A DNA stretch of 64,000 nucleotides, from assembly GCF_014656415.1 (NCBI RefSeq), contig NZ_BNCJ01000002.1:520905-584904 (forward strand). The letters are read 5' to 3'. The stretch's first letter is position 1, and each line of letters opens with the position of its first letter. This document shows, one piece after another, positions 27,772 to 36,663 of this stretch. Under the pieces are notes generated by a model that saw only the letters and a list, made by a program, of their open reading frames with translations, made no database searches and was not told the DNA's origin. The DNA is from Seohaeicola zhoushanensis (lineage in GTDB: Bacteria > Pseudomonadota > Alphaproteobacteria > Rhodobacterales > Rhodobacteraceae). A program made the position numbers and the translations under genes.

Positions 27772-29187
27772 CTATCCCATCGCTGCGATCGGCGGCTCGG
27801 CATCGGCGGGCAGGGGGCTGACATAGCCGCCAGGCCCCACATCCGCCGCCAGCGCCGCCTTGGCCCGTGCCCGCAGGTCGGCGTCGAGCATCGCGTCGGC
27901 CCCGGTCGCCGCCATGATCTGCGCCGCGTGGATCATCCCCTTGAGCGCCGGCTGGCTCTTGCCCTGCGCCACCATCTGCCAGGAATGGAACGGCGTCCCG
28001 ATCGCCTGGGTCGCGCCCCAGAGCTGCACCGTCGGCACCACCCAGCTCACATCCGCGACGTCGGTCGACCCCGACAGCGGCACCGCGCCCACGCTGGTCG
28101 GCACCACAAAATCGGCCAGCACCTTGCGCTCGGTCTCGCGGATGCCGTGCGAGCGGTAGGAATCGCGGATGTCCTCCTCGCTGAAGGTCGCCTGGAAGCG
28201 CGCCGCATAGGCCCGGTCCACCTCGGTGAAGCGCGGCGGCCCCAGCAGGTCGAGGTTCCTCTGCATCGCCTCGCCCAGCGGCGCGTTGTAGATCAGGTTC
28301 GACACGGCGGCGAGCACGCTGTCCGAGACCTGCGTCTCGGTCATCATCGCCGCCCCGGCGGCCACCTTGCGCACCCGCTCGACCAGCTGCACCATCTCCG
28401 GCGCGGTGGCGGCACGCACGACATAGCGCACCTTCGCCTTGGCCTGCACCACGTTGGGAGAGATCCCGCCGCCGTCGATGATGGCGTAATGGATGCGCGC
28501 CTCGTCCGGCATGTGCTCGCGCAGGTAGTTCACGCCGACGTTCATCAGCTCCATCGCGTCGAGCGCGCTGCGCCCCAGATGCGGCGAGGCGGCGGCATGG
28601 CTGGCGCGGCCGGTGAAGGTGAAGTCGATCCGGGTGTTGGCGAGCGAGCTGCCGGTGGTCACGCCCGGAATGCTGTCGGGGTGCCAGGTGATCGCCACGT
28701 CGACATCGTCGAAGGCCCCGGCGCGCACCATGAAGGCCTTGGCCGCGCCGCCTTCCTCGGCCGGGCAGCCGTAATAGCGCACCCGCCCCGGCGTGCCTGT
28801 GGCCTCGAGCCAGTTCTTCACCGCCACCGCCGCCAGCATCGCCGCCGAGCCCAGCAGGTTGTGCCCGCAGCCATGCCCGTTGCCGCCCGCCGTCACCGGC
28901 ATCTGCTCGAACACATCGGCCTGCTGCGAGAGCCCCGCCAGCGCGTCGTATTCGCCGAGGAAGGCGATCACCGGCCCGCCTTTGCCCGCCTCGCCGATCA
29001 TCGCGGTGGGGATGTCGGCCACGTTCTCGGTCGCCCGGAAGCCCTGGTGGCGCAGCTCCTCCAGGTGCAGCGCCGCCGAGGCGGTTTCGGCATAGCAGGT
29101 CTCGGGCACCGCCCAGACCTTGTCGGCCAGTTGCTTGAACCGGTCGCGGGCCGCCTCGACATGGGCCCAGAGCGGATGTTCGTTCAT
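27772..29187 (-). CDS. M20 amidohydrolase, AbgB (p-aminobenzoyl-glutamate hydrolase)-like
   Basis: A 471-residue metallo-amidohydrolase of the M20D group. Metal-site motifs are GGNGHGCGHNLLG (about 104-116), EEGGAAKAF and AITWHPDS, and the dimerisation domain carries TGRASHAAASPHLGRSALDAME. Proteins of this length and pattern are AbgB-like, cleaving p-aminobenzoyl-glutamate or other N-acyl amino acids. A GTG directly before the ATG at 29187 is less likely to be used. AbgA and AbgT partners are absent, so the physiological substrate is open. Confidence 0.85.
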   Translation of the reverse strand: MNEHPLWAHVEAARDRFKQLADKVWAVPETCYAETASAALHLEELRHQGFRATENVADIPTAMIGEAGKGGPVIAFLGEYDALAGLSQQADVFEQMPVTAGGNGHGCGHNLLGSAAMLAAVAVKNWLEATGTPGRVRYYGCPAEEGGAAKAFMVRAGAFDDVDVAITWHPDSIPGVTTGSSLANTRIDFTFTGRASHAAASPHLGRSALDAMELMNVGVNYLREHMPDEARIHYAIIDGGGISPNVVQAKAKVRYVVRAATAPEMVQLVERVRKVAAGAAMMTETQVSDSVLAAVSNLIYNAPLGEAMQRNLDLLGPPRFTEVDRAYAARFQATFSEEDIRDSYRSHGIRETERKVLADFVVPTSVGAVPLSGSTDVADVSWVVPTVQLWGATQAIGTPFHSWQMVAQGKSQPALKGMIHAAQIMAATGADAMLDADLRARAKAALAADVGPGGYVSPLPADAEPPIAAMG

Positions 29188-29248
29188 CACGTGACTCCCC
29201 TTTGCTGGGGCGAGCCTAGTGCGCCGCCCGCGCCGTGGGAAGCCGCGC

Positions 29249-29638
29249 CTATTCCCACCAGGGGTCGATGGCGGCGATATCGTCGTCGGACCAGCCGAAG
29301 TGATGGGCGAACTCGTGGATCACCACATGGGCGATCAGCTCGTCGAGGCCGACGTTCCCCCGGTCGCGCCATTCCGCCAGGATCGGCCGGCGGAACAGCC
29401 AGACGGTGTCGGGCTGCATCGGGCTGTCCCAGACCGATTTCTCGGTCATCGGCGTGCCCTCGTAGAGCCCGGTCAGCTCGTGCGCGTCCGCCAGCCCCAG
29501 CTCGGCCAGCATGTCCTCGGCCGGCCAGTCCGCCACCAGCAGCGCCACCTCGCGGGCATGGCGGCGGAAGGGCTCGGGCAGGCCCTCGACGGTGCGGCGC
29601 GCGGTCTGTTCGAAGCGGTGGGCAGAGGTGTCGGTCAT
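29249..29638 (-). CDS. Small zincin-like metallopeptidase (DUF1025 family)
   Basis: This 129-residue protein has a single domain ending in a zinc-binding motif HEFAHHFGWSDDDIAAID, an extended HExxH with a third ligand four to six residues on. LYEGTPMTEKS, TVWLFRRPILAEW and DELIAHVVIHEFAHH match the minimal metallopeptidase family widespread in alphaproteobacteria and actinobacteria. It is cytoplasmic; its substrate is unknown. The ATG at 29638 fits the usual short N-terminus. Confidence 0.87.
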   Translation of the reverse strand: MTDTSAHRFEQTARRTVEGLPEPFRRHAREVALLVADWPAEDMLAELGLADAHELTGLYEGTPMTEKSVWDSPMQPDTVWLFRRPILAEWRDRGNVGLDELIAHVVIHEFAHHFGWSDDDIAAIDPWWE

Positions 29639-29769
29639 GGCCCAGATATGACCCCGCGCCACCGCGATTGAAAGCCCCGCGCGGGGGCGGCGATTCCGGA
29701 AAGCCACAGTCTCGCGACAGCGTGTTCTTGACACTGGACCGACCCCATGCCGCATGGGTAGATGGCGCC

Positions 29770-31098
29770 ATGCCAGGTCCTAGTTTGCCTCTGTTCGAAC
29801 CCGATCTCCGTCTGCCCGACAAGGTGGACGTCGTGGTCATCGGCGGAGGCATCGTCGGCGCCTCGACGGCGCTGGAGCTGGCCGAGCGCGGCCACTCGGT
29901 GCTGCTCTGCGAAAAGGGCCAGATCGGCGGCGAACAGTCGAGCCGGAACTGGGGCTGGGTGCGGATCTCGCGGCGCGACCCGCGCGAGGTGCCGCTGATG
30001 GCGGAATCCATGCGGCTCTTCGAGGGTCTGGCGCAGCGCACCGGGCGCAAGACCGGCTACGTGCGCTCCGGCATCGTCTTCGGCTCGGGCACCGAGGGCT
30101 ACCTCGCCAAGCTCGACCGCTGGCGCCGTCACCTCGAACCGCATGGCATCGAGAGCCGGATCCTGCGCGGCGCCGAGATCGACCGGCTGATGCCCGGCGG
30201 CAACCTGAACCTCAAGGGCGCGCTCTACACCCCGATGGACGGCCGGGCCGAGCCGCAATGGGTCACCCATGCCATCGCCGAAGCGGCGCAGAAGGCGGGG
30301 GCGGTGGTGATGACCTCGCTCGCCGTGCGCAGCCTCGACATCGCCGCCGGCCGCGTCGCCGGGGTAGCGACCGAGAAGGGCCGTGTCCATGCCGACGCGG
30401 TGGTGCTCGCGGGCGGCGCCTGGTCGCGCCTCTTCGCCGGCAACGCCGGGCTGCAGCTGCCGCAGCTCAAGGTGCTGAACACGGTGCTGCGCACCACGCC
30501 GGTAGACGGCCCCGAGACGGCGCTCTGGACCGGCGGTTTCGCCTTCCGCAAGCGCGCCGACGGCGGCTATACGGTGGCCTCGGGCAGCGGCAATACCGTC
30601 GATATCGTGCCCGACAGCTTCCGCCTCGGGCTGACCTTCCTGCCGACCTACCTCGAGGACTGGAAGAGCCTGCATTTCCGTCTCTCGTCGCGCTGGGCCA
30701 TCGAGGCCGGGCAGGCGCGCCACTGGCGCCCCGACGAGATGACCGCCTTCGAGGCCTGCCGTGTGCTCGATCCCGCGCCCTCGGGGCGGATCCTCAAGTC
30801 CTGCTGGGCCGCGCTGGGCCGCGCCTTCCCGGCCTTCCAGAAGGCCGATATCGTGCAGAGCTGGGGCGGCATGATCGACGCCACGCCCGACGCGATCCCG
30901 GTGATCTCGGCGGTCGAGCAGATCCCCGGCTTCCACATCGCCACCGGCTTCTCGGGCCACGGCTTCGGCATCGCGCCGGGGGCGGGCAAGCTGATGGCCG
31001 ATATCGTCACCGGAGCCCCGCCGGTGGTCGACCCCTCGGCCTTCCGCTTCTCGCGCTTCACCGACGGCAGCCGCATCCGCACCGACAGCGGGTATTGA
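29770..31098 (+). CDS. FAD-dependent oxidoreductase, DAO (D-amino-acid/glycine oxidase) family
   Basis: A 442-residue flavoprotein with the dinucleotide-binding motif VVVIGGGIVGASTALELAERG (near residues 19-39) and GEQSSRNWGWVR next to the FAD. The C-terminal substrate domain ends with GFSGHGFGIAPGAGKLMADIVTG. The family oxidises amine or D-amino-acid substrates to imines. It is transcribed divergently from the zincin gene and alone. A palindrome follows its stop. Substrate cannot be read from the sequence. Confidence 0.88.
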   Translation: MPGPSLPLFEPDLRLPDKVDVVVIGGGIVGASTALELAERGHSVLLCEKGQIGGEQSSRNWGWVRISRRDPREVPLMAESMRLFEGLAQRTGRKTGYVRSGIVFGSGTEGYLAKLDRWRRHLEPHGIESRILRGAEIDRLMPGGNLNLKGALYTPMDGRAEPQWVTHAIAEAAQKAGAVVMTSLAVRSLDIAAGRVAGVATEKGRVHADAVVLAGGAWSRLFAGNAGLQLPQLKVLNTVLRTTPVDGPETALWTGGFAFRKRADGGYTVASGSGNTVDIVPDSFRLGLTFLPTYLEDWKSLHFRLSSRWAIEAGQARHWRPDEMTAFEACRVLDPAPSGRILKSCWAALGRAFPAFQKADIVQSWGGMIDATPDAIPVISAVEQIPGFHIATGFSGHGFGIAPGAGKLMADIVTGAPPVVDPSAFRFSRFTDGSRIRTDSGY

Positions 31099-31101
31099 TG
31101 C

Positions 31102-31128
31102 CGTAGGGCGGGGTTTACCCCGCCGCCC
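31102..31128. repeat. Stop-proximal palindromic repeat, copy 3
   Basis: GTAGGGCGGGGTTTACCCCGCC is the inverse of the elements at 13931 and 17011 with one change. It lies in the 34-base gap between the convergent oxidoreductase and arylsulfatase genes, four bases after the former's stop, and may act as a two-way transcription end. Confidence 0.7.
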
Positions 31129-31132
31129 CCGG

Positions 31133-32740
31133 TCAGCCTTCGGCGTTCTCCAGGCCCCAGGCCGCCAGCAGCCGGGGCAGGGCGACGGTCCAGTCCAGCA
31201 CGCCGGTCTTCGCCGCCCAATCCTCGTAGCGCCGCAACAGGTCCGCCTCCAGCGCGCCGCCCCTGCCGGCGAGGTCGTGCAGCTCGGTGCGGTCGGTCTC
31301 CATGTCGAAGAGCTCCCAGGGCCGCCCGTGCTGGCGCACGAGCTTGAAGCGGCCCATGCGGATCGCCGAGTTTCCCTCGTGCTCCCAGAAGATCGGCTGC
31401 TCGCGGCTCCAGTCCGCGCCCTGCAGCAGCGCCAGCAGCGACTCCCCCTGGCAGGGCTGGATCGCCTCGCCGCCGAGCTCGCCGAGATAGGTGGCCCCCG
31501 TCACCTCCAGGATCGTCGGCAGGATGTCCACCACATGCGCCGCCTGATGCGCCACCTGTCCCGGCGCGATATGCCCCGGCCAATGGGCGATCAAGGGCGT
31601 CGAGATGCCGCCCTCGTGGACGTAGTGCTTGAACAGCCGGAAGGGCACGTTCGACACATTGGCCCAGGGCCGGTCATAGCTCTGGTAGGTCAGCGCATCG
31701 CCGGGGCGCACGTCGGGGCGGTTGCCCATCACGATGGTGCGCCCGTCCTGGGTCCGGTCGGGAAAGAACTTGGCCCAGCCGTCCTCGGCCATGAATTCGG
31801 CGCAGCCGCCATTGTCCGACAGGAACAGGATCAGCGTGTTGTCGAACTGCCCGAGCCGCTTCAGCGCGGCGACGAAGCGGCCGATCGACTGGTCCATCCG
31901 GTCGACCATCGCGGCATAGGTGGCCATCTTGCTGGCCTCCCAGTCGCGGTTCTTTTCCGCCTCCCAAGGCTTCACCTCGGAATCGCGCGGCGAGATCGCC
32001 CAGTTGGTCTGGAACAGTCCGCGCGCGTTCATCTCCTCGTGCCGCGCGGTGCGGGTGGCGTCCCAGCCCTGGGCGTAGACCCCGTCATAGCGCGCGATAT
32101 CCTCGGGCGGGGCGTGCAGCGGCCAGTGCGGCGCGGCATGGGCGAGGTAGAGGAAGAAGGGCGTCTCGTCCGACACCGCCTCCTCCACCATCCCGATCGC
32201 CCTGTCGGTGATCGCATCGGTGAAATAGAAATCGTCCGGGAAGACCTCGACGCGTGAATCGTCCTCCAGCATGAAATGCGGCGAGAAGAAATGCGTGACC
32301 CCGTCGACGATGCCATAGAAACGGTCGAAGCCGCGCTGGCGCGGCGTCGGGTGGTCGATGTCGCCGACCCGCCAGCTGTCGACCTCGCGCGCCATGAAGT
32401 CGCCCGCCACGTGCCACTTGCCGCTCATCAGCGTGCGATAGCCGGAGGCGCGCAGATGCTCGGCAATGGTGGCGCTGTCGTTGCGCAGAAACCCCCGGTA
32501 GGCCGGCGTGCCGAGATCCGCCCCCATGTGGCCGACGCCCGCGTTGTGCGGGTAGAGCCCGGTCAGCAGCGAGGCCCGTGTCGGGCAGCAGCGGGCGCAG
32601 TTGTACATCGCCGTCATCAGCGCGCCGCCCTTCGCCAGCGCGTCGATGTTGGGGGTGCGGATCTCCGACCCGGTCACGCCGAGATCGGCAAAGCCCATAT
32701 CATCGACAAGGATCAGAACGACGTTCGGACGCTGGCTCAT
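31133..32740 (-). CDS. Arylsulfatase (type I, formylglycine-dependent)
   Basis: A 535-residue sulfatase with N-terminal metal ligands VDDMG (Asp13-Asp14) and the activation signature C51-C-P-T-R55 followed by ASLLTG, where Cys51 would be converted to formylglycine. GKWHVAGD and LFLSDNGG carry further metal and sulfate residues. It hydrolyses sulfate esters. No signal peptide is evident, so it is probably cytoplasmic, and no formylglycine-generating enzyme is beside it. Monomeric alkyl or choline sulfates are possible substrates, but this is not resolvable here. Confidence 0.92.
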   Translation of the reverse strand: MSQRPNVVLILVDDMGFADLGVTGSEIRTPNIDALAKGGALMTAMYNCARCCPTRASLLTGLYPHNAGVGHMGADLGTPAYRGFLRNDSATIAEHLRASGYRTLMSGKWHVAGDFMAREVDSWRVGDIDHPTPRQRGFDRFYGIVDGVTHFFSPHFMLEDDSRVEVFPDDFYFTDAITDRAIGMVEEAVSDETPFFLYLAHAAPHWPLHAPPEDIARYDGVYAQGWDATRTARHEEMNARGLFQTNWAISPRDSEVKPWEAEKNRDWEASKMATYAAMVDRMDQSIGRFVAALKRLGQFDNTLILFLSDNGGCAEFMAEDGWAKFFPDRTQDGRTIVMGNRPDVRPGDALTYQSYDRPWANVSNVPFRLFKHYVHEGGISTPLIAHWPGHIAPGQVAHQAAHVVDILPTILEVTGATYLGELGGEAIQPCQGESLLALLQGADWSREQPIFWEHEGNSAIRMGRFKLVRQHGRPWELFDMETDRTELHDLAGRGGALEADLLRRYEDWAAKTGVLDWTVALPRLLAAWGLENAEG

Positions 32741-32804
32741 GACGGCCCTCCTTCGCCGGCAAGCCTAGGCGCCTGATCGCCCCCGTCTGTCCCCGCCGCG
32801 ACAT

Positions 32805-33092
32805 TCACCGCCGCTTGCCGGGCACGCGCGAGAGGAACTGCGGCGGCCGCTTCGCCACCCAGGCGATGAACCCCGCCAGCCGGGGATGCGCGCGCAAGGC
32901 CTCGACCGTGTTGTAGCTCCGCGCCAGCTCGGCCTCGGTGAAGGTGGCGTGGATCTCCTTGTGGCAGATGTGGTGCAACAGCACCGTCGGCCCGCCCTTG
33001 CCGCCCTTCAGGCGCGGCACCAGGTGATGCTGGCTCTGCGGCGCATCCGGCGGGATCGGGCGCAGGCAGAGCGGGCAGAGCGGGTCGGACAT
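32805..33092 (-). CDS. Small HNH-type nuclease-like protein
   Basis: A 95-residue protein with two zinc-type pairs: CPLC at residues 6-9 and an HxxCHxxIH cluster near 42-50 (LLHHICHKEIHATF). Between them is HHLVPRLKGG, the HNH beta-hairpin histidine. This is the layout of minimal HNH endonuclease-like proteins often encoded singly in Rhodobacteraceae. The ATG at 33092 directly precedes MSDPLCPLC. Its activity and target are unknown, and the nuclease role is inferred from fold only. Confidence 0.8.
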   Translation of the reverse strand: MSDPLCPLCLRPIPPDAPQSQHHLVPRLKGGKGGPTVLLHHICHKEIHATFTEAELARSYNTVEALRAHPRLAGFIAWVAKRPPQFLSRVPGKRR

Positions 33093-33164
33093 GGCGCTTG
33101 ATCCCGGATGGTTCCCGGTCCAAGTGTGGGGCCGCGCCGGGGAATGGCAAGACAGGAGATGCGA

Positions 33165-34367
33165 ATGACCGCAGGCGCGGTGGTGATCGGCGGCGGCCCG
33201 GCGGGTCTGATGGCGGCGGAAGAGCTGGCGCGGGCCGGCCATGCCGTGACCGTGATCGAGGCGAAACCCTCGCTCGGGCGCAAGCTGCTGATGGCGGGCA
33301 AGTCGGGGCTGAACCTGACCAAGGAGGAAGAGGCTGCGGCCTTCCTCGCCGCCTATGCCGAGGCCGCGCCCTGGCTCGCCCCGATGATCGCCGCCTTCGG
33401 CCCCGCCGAGGTGCGCGACTGGGCCGAGGGGCTGGGGCAGGAGACCTTCGCCGGCTCGACCGCCCGCGTCTTCCCGGTGGCGATGAAGGCCTCGCCCCTG
33501 CTGCGCGCCTGGATCGCCCGTCTGACGGACCTGGGCGTGACCTTCCGCACCCGCTGGCGCTGGACCGGCTGGGAGGGCGACGCGCTCGCCTTCGAGACGC
33601 CCGAGGGCCGCCAGTTGCTGCACTCCGCCGTGACCGTGCTGGCGCTTGGCGGAGCAAGCTGGGCGCGCCTCGGCTCGGACGGCGCCTGGGCCGCGCTGCT
33701 GGCGGCGCGCGGCATCCCGCTTGCGCCCTTCGCCCCGGCGAATGCCGGCGTGGCGGTGGCCTGGTCGCCCCATATGGCCGCGGTCTACGGCCAGCCGCTC
33801 AAGGGCGTCGCCTTCCGCGCCGGCGCCTGGACCTCGCGCGGCGAGGCGGTGATCTCGGCCCGCGGGCTCGAAGGCAGCGGCATCTACGCCGTCAGCCGCG
33901 GCCTGCGCGAGGGCCACCCGCTGGTCATCGACCTGATGCCCGACCTCGCCGAGGCCGAGGTCGCCCGCCGCCTCTCGCGCCCGCGCGGCCGCGCGAGCCT
34001 GTCGAACCATCTGCGCAAGGCGCTGAAACTCGCCCCCGCCGCCCATGCCCTGCTGAACGAATGCGCCCGCCCGCTGCCCGCCGATCCCCCGGCGCTGGCC
34101 GCGCGCATCAAGGCCCTGGCCGTCCCCAACGCCACCCTGCGCCCGATAGACGAGGCGATCTCCACCGCCGGCGGCCTGCCGCGCGCGGCGCTCGACGACG
34201 ACCTGATGCTGGTGCAAATGCCCGGCGTCTTCTGCGCCGGCGAGATGCTCGACTGGGAGGCGCCGACCGGGGGCTATCTGCTCACCGCCTGCCTCGCCAC
34301 CGGGCGGCACGCGGGGCAGGGCGCGGCGCGCCGGCTGGCTCTGGCCAAGGCCGGAGCCGCGGGCTAG
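33165..34367 (+). CDS. HI0933/BaiN-like flavoprotein (TIGR03862 type)
   Basis: A 400-residue NAD(P)/FAD-dependent protein. FAD motif VVIGGGPAGLMAAEELARAG is followed by LGRKLLMAGKSGLNLT, diagnostic of the HI0933 family; TTAGG-like STAGGLP and GVFCAGEMLDWEAPTGGYLL lie near the C-terminus. Function is unproven; relatives are oxidoreductases. ATG 33165 was chosen over the ATG six bases earlier because AGGAG lies six bases before it. It opens a three-gene rightward run with the phosphatase and GST. Confidence 0.88.
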   Translation: MTAGAVVIGGGPAGLMAAEELARAGHAVTVIEAKPSLGRKLLMAGKSGLNLTKEEEAAAFLAAYAEAAPWLAPMIAAFGPAEVRDWAEGLGQETFAGSTARVFPVAMKASPLLRAWIARLTDLGVTFRTRWRWTGWEGDALAFETPEGRQLLHSAVTVLALGGASWARLGSDGAWAALLAARGIPLAPFAPANAGVAVAWSPHMAAVYGQPLKGVAFRAGAWTSRGEAVISARGLEGSGIYAVSRGLREGHPLVIDLMPDLAEAEVARRLSRPRGRASLSNHLRKALKLAPAAHALLNECARPLPADPPALAARIKALAVPNATLRPIDEAISTAGGLPRAALDDDLMLVQMPGVFCAGEMLDWEAPTGGYLLTACLATGRHAGQGAARRLALAKAGAAG

Positions 34368-34376
34368 GAAGACGCC

Positions 34377-35027
34377 ATGACCGAGATCACCCTCATCCGC
34401 CATGGCCAGGCCAATTCCACCGCCCGCGACGAGCGGGACTACGACCGCCTCTCGCCGTTGGGCCACCGCCAGGCCGCCTGGCTGGGCGACCACCTCCGCG
34501 ACAGCCTCGGCCATACCCCGCGCCTGTTCTGCGGCACGCTCACCCGCCACGTCGAGACCGCCGCCGGCATGGGCTATGGCGAGGCCACCCGCGACGCGCG
34601 CCTGAACGAGCTGGAATATTTCACCCTGGCCCAGCTGCTGCACGCGCAGCACGGCGTGCCGGTGCCCGCCGACCGCGAATCCTTCATCCGCCACCTGCCG
34701 CAGGTCTTCTCCGCCTGGGCCGAGAACCGCATCGAGGGCGCCCCCGAGAGCTTCGCCGACTTCGAGCGGCGCATCTCCGACGTGCTGCACGAGATCGCCG
34801 CCGGCTCCGGCTCGGCGCTGGTGGTCACCTCGGGCGGGCTGATCGCCGTGGCGATGCGCCGCTTCCTGAACCTCGACATGGGCGCCACCGCCCGGCTGGC
34901 GCTGGCGATCCTCAATACCTCGGTGCACCGGCTGTTCCCGATCGGCGACCAGCTCAGCCCGACGCTGTTCAACGCGGTGCCGCACCTCGAAACGCCCGAC
35001 CGCCGCTTCGCCCAGACCCACCTGTGA
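34377..35027 (+). CDS. Histidine phosphatase-family protein
   Basis: A 216-residue protein of the phosphoglycerate-mutase-like fold. The phosphohistidine motif LIRHGQAN is at residues 6-13 (His9), the second arginine/histidine region is TLTRHVETA, and a C-terminal VVTSGG replaces the usual VxHGG histidine with Ser-Gly, which may weaken or change activity. It begins nine bases after the flavoprotein stop. Substrate unknown. Confidence 0.85.
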   Translation: MTEITLIRHGQANSTARDERDYDRLSPLGHRQAAWLGDHLRDSLGHTPRLFCGTLTRHVETAAGMGYGEATRDARLNELEYFTLAQLLHAQHGVPVPADRESFIRHLPQVFSAWAENRIEGAPESFADFERRISDVLHEIAAGSGSALVVTSGGLIAVAMRRFLNLDMGATARLALAILNTSVHRLFPIGDQLSPTLFNAVPHLETPDRRFAQTHL

Positions 35028-35035
35028 GGACCACC

Positions 35036-35650
35036 ATGCAGCTCTACTACGCCCGCGGAACCATCTCGATCGCCGTCGCCCTCGCCCTGCACGAGGCCGG
35101 GATCGACTTCGAACCCGTCCGCGTCGACTTCGCCAATGCCGAGCAGACCAAGCCCGCCTATCACGGCATCAACCCCAAGGGCCGGGTGCCGGCGCTGGCG
35201 ACCGACCAGGGCATCCTGACCGAGACCGGGGCGATCCTCGACTACATCTCCGCGCTGGCGCCCCAGGCGAACCTGGTGCCCGAAGATGCCTTCGCCGCGG
35301 CGCGGATGCGCGAGACGATGTATTACCTGGCCTCGACCGCCCATATCAACCACGCCCACAAGATGCGCGGCGCGCGCTGGGCGACGCTCGAATCCTCCTT
35401 CGAGGACATGCGCGCCAAGGTGCCCGAGACCATGACCGCCACGGCCCGCCACCTCGAGACCCATGTCATCAAGGGCCCCTTCGTGCTGGGCGCGCAGTTC
35501 AGCCTGGCCGACCCCTACCTCTTCGTCGTCGCCACCTGGCTCGCCGGCGATTCCGTCGATGTCGCGGCCTTCCCGAAACTGACCGCCTTCATGGCGGAAA
35601 TGGAGAAACGCCCCGCGGTGATCCGCGCCCGCGCCGACCGCCTGCTCTGA
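35036..35650 (+). CDS. Glutathione S-transferase
   Basis: A 204-residue cytosolic GST. The N-terminal thioredoxin fold has LYYARGTISIAVALALHEAG with the glutathione-activating region, NPKGRVPALATDQG and the gamma-Glu-binding LTETGAIL. The helical C-terminal domain ends FSLADPYLFVVATWL. It begins eight bases after the phosphatase stop, so it is in the same transcript. Beta-class and GstA-like proteins are the nearest type. Confidence 0.9.
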   Translation: MQLYYARGTISIAVALALHEAGIDFEPVRVDFANAEQTKPAYHGINPKGRVPALATDQGILTETGAILDYISALAPQANLVPEDAFAAARMRETMYYLASTAHINHAHKMRGARWATLESSFEDMRAKVPETMTATARHLETHVIKGPFVLGAQFSLADPYLFVVATWLAGDSVDVAAFPKLTAFMAEMEKRPAVIRARADRLL

Positions 35651-35659
35651 CGCCCCTGG

Positions 35660-35722
35660 TTTCTCTTCTTTCCAAATACCTCCGGGGGGGCCGCCCGAAG
35701 GGTGGCGGGGGCAGCGCCCCCA
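35660..35722 (+). repeat. Dispersed intergenic repeat family, copy A
   Basis: TTTCTCTTCTTTCCAAATAC, then CTCCGGGGGGG, a short variable hairpin, and GGGGGCAGCGCCCCC. The same modules recur at 56201-56265 and, inverted and decayed, at 21148-21226. It follows the GST stop by ten bases, between convergent operons. Confidence 0.75.
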
Positions 35723-35768
35723 CCGCGCCCTCGCCACCGGGCGTCGGGGCCGGGTCGGGCTCCCCCGG

Positions 35769-36659
35769 TCACCCCTTGCGGATCTGGTTCGCCAGCGTGC
35801 CGATCTTCTCGATGGTCAGCTCGAAACGGTCGCCGTCGGCCAGCCGCCGCCCGGTCTCCAGCCCGCAGCCGGTGCCCACCGTGCCCGAGCCGATCACCTC
35901 GCCGGGGTAGAGCGTCTCCGACATCGAGATATGCTCGATCACCCGCGCGAAATCGTGCTGCATGGCGCGCGAGTTGCCGCCGCCCCAGCGCTCGCCGTTC
36001 ACGGTCAGCTCCATGTCGAGGGCGGCGGGGTGGGGGATCTCGTCGGCGGTGACGATCCAGGGCCCGAGGATATTGCCGGTGTCGAAATCCTTGCCCTTGC
36101 AGGGGCCGAGCTGCCCCGGCATCTCCTTCATCTGCGCATCGCGCGCCGAGACGTCGTTGAGGATGGTATAGCCCCAGATATGGGCCGGCGCCTCGGCCTT
36201 GCCGATCGACGTGCCCTGCTTCCCGATCACGATGGCCAGCTCCAGCTCGACGTCGAGATGCTCGGCATAGCCGGGCCACTGCACGACCTGGCCCGAGCCG
36301 ATGAAGGACATGCGGTTGCCCTTGTAATAGATCGGCTGCTGGTACCAGACCGGCGCGATCTGCCCCTTCACGCCGGTATTCTTCTCGAAGGCGGCGAGGC
36401 AGTTGGCGAGATGTTCCTCGAAGGTCAGGCAGTCGCGGTATTGCACCGGCCGGATCGGGCTGCGCATCTCGACATCGGCCAGCGCGATCGCCGGCGCGCC
36501 CTCGGCCAGCCGCGCGCGGGCGCGCTCCAGCGCCTCCGGCCCGCCCTCGACCAGCGCGACCATGTCGGGCCAGAGGTCGGAGAGGTCGACCAGTTCGCTC
36601 TCGGATTTCACCGCGACAACCTTGTCGCGGCCCTTGTGGTGGACGGTCCCGAGTTTCAT
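35769..36659 (-). CDS. Fumarylacetoacetate hydrolase-family protein
   Basis: A 296-residue FAH-fold hydrolase. The metal site is made by the glutamates of LDVELELAIVIGK and the Asp of ILNDVSARD; YRDCLTFEEHL and GSGTVGTGCGLE are family segments. The family cleaves or decarboxylates 2-oxo acids with a beta-diketone, such as acylpyruvates or 2-hydroxyhepta-2,4-dienedioate. The ATG at 36659 begins MKLGTVHHKG. As last gene of the TetR-TRAP operon, it probably completes degradation of the imported acid. Confidence 0.88.
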   Translation of the reverse strand: MKLGTVHHKGRDKVVAVKSESELVDLSDLWPDMVALVEGGPEALERARARLAEGAPAIALADVEMRSPIRPVQYRDCLTFEEHLANCLAAFEKNTGVKGQIAPVWYQQPIYYKGNRMSFIGSGQVVQWPGYAEHLDVELELAIVIGKQGTSIGKAEAPAHIWGYTILNDVSARDAQMKEMPGQLGPCKGKDFDTGNILGPWIVTADEIPHPAALDMELTVNGERWGGGNSRAMQHDFARVIEHISMSETLYPGEVIGSGTVGTGCGLETGRRLADGDRFELTIEKIGTLANQIRKG

Positions 36660-36663
36660 CGCC

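Noticed and set aside
27220..29769. Very long upstream extension of the DAO oxidoreductase frame (850 extra residues)
   Set aside because: The extension is antisense to LysE, the AbgB-like and zincin genes and has no coherent protein character; the FAD motif starts just after the ATG at 29770.
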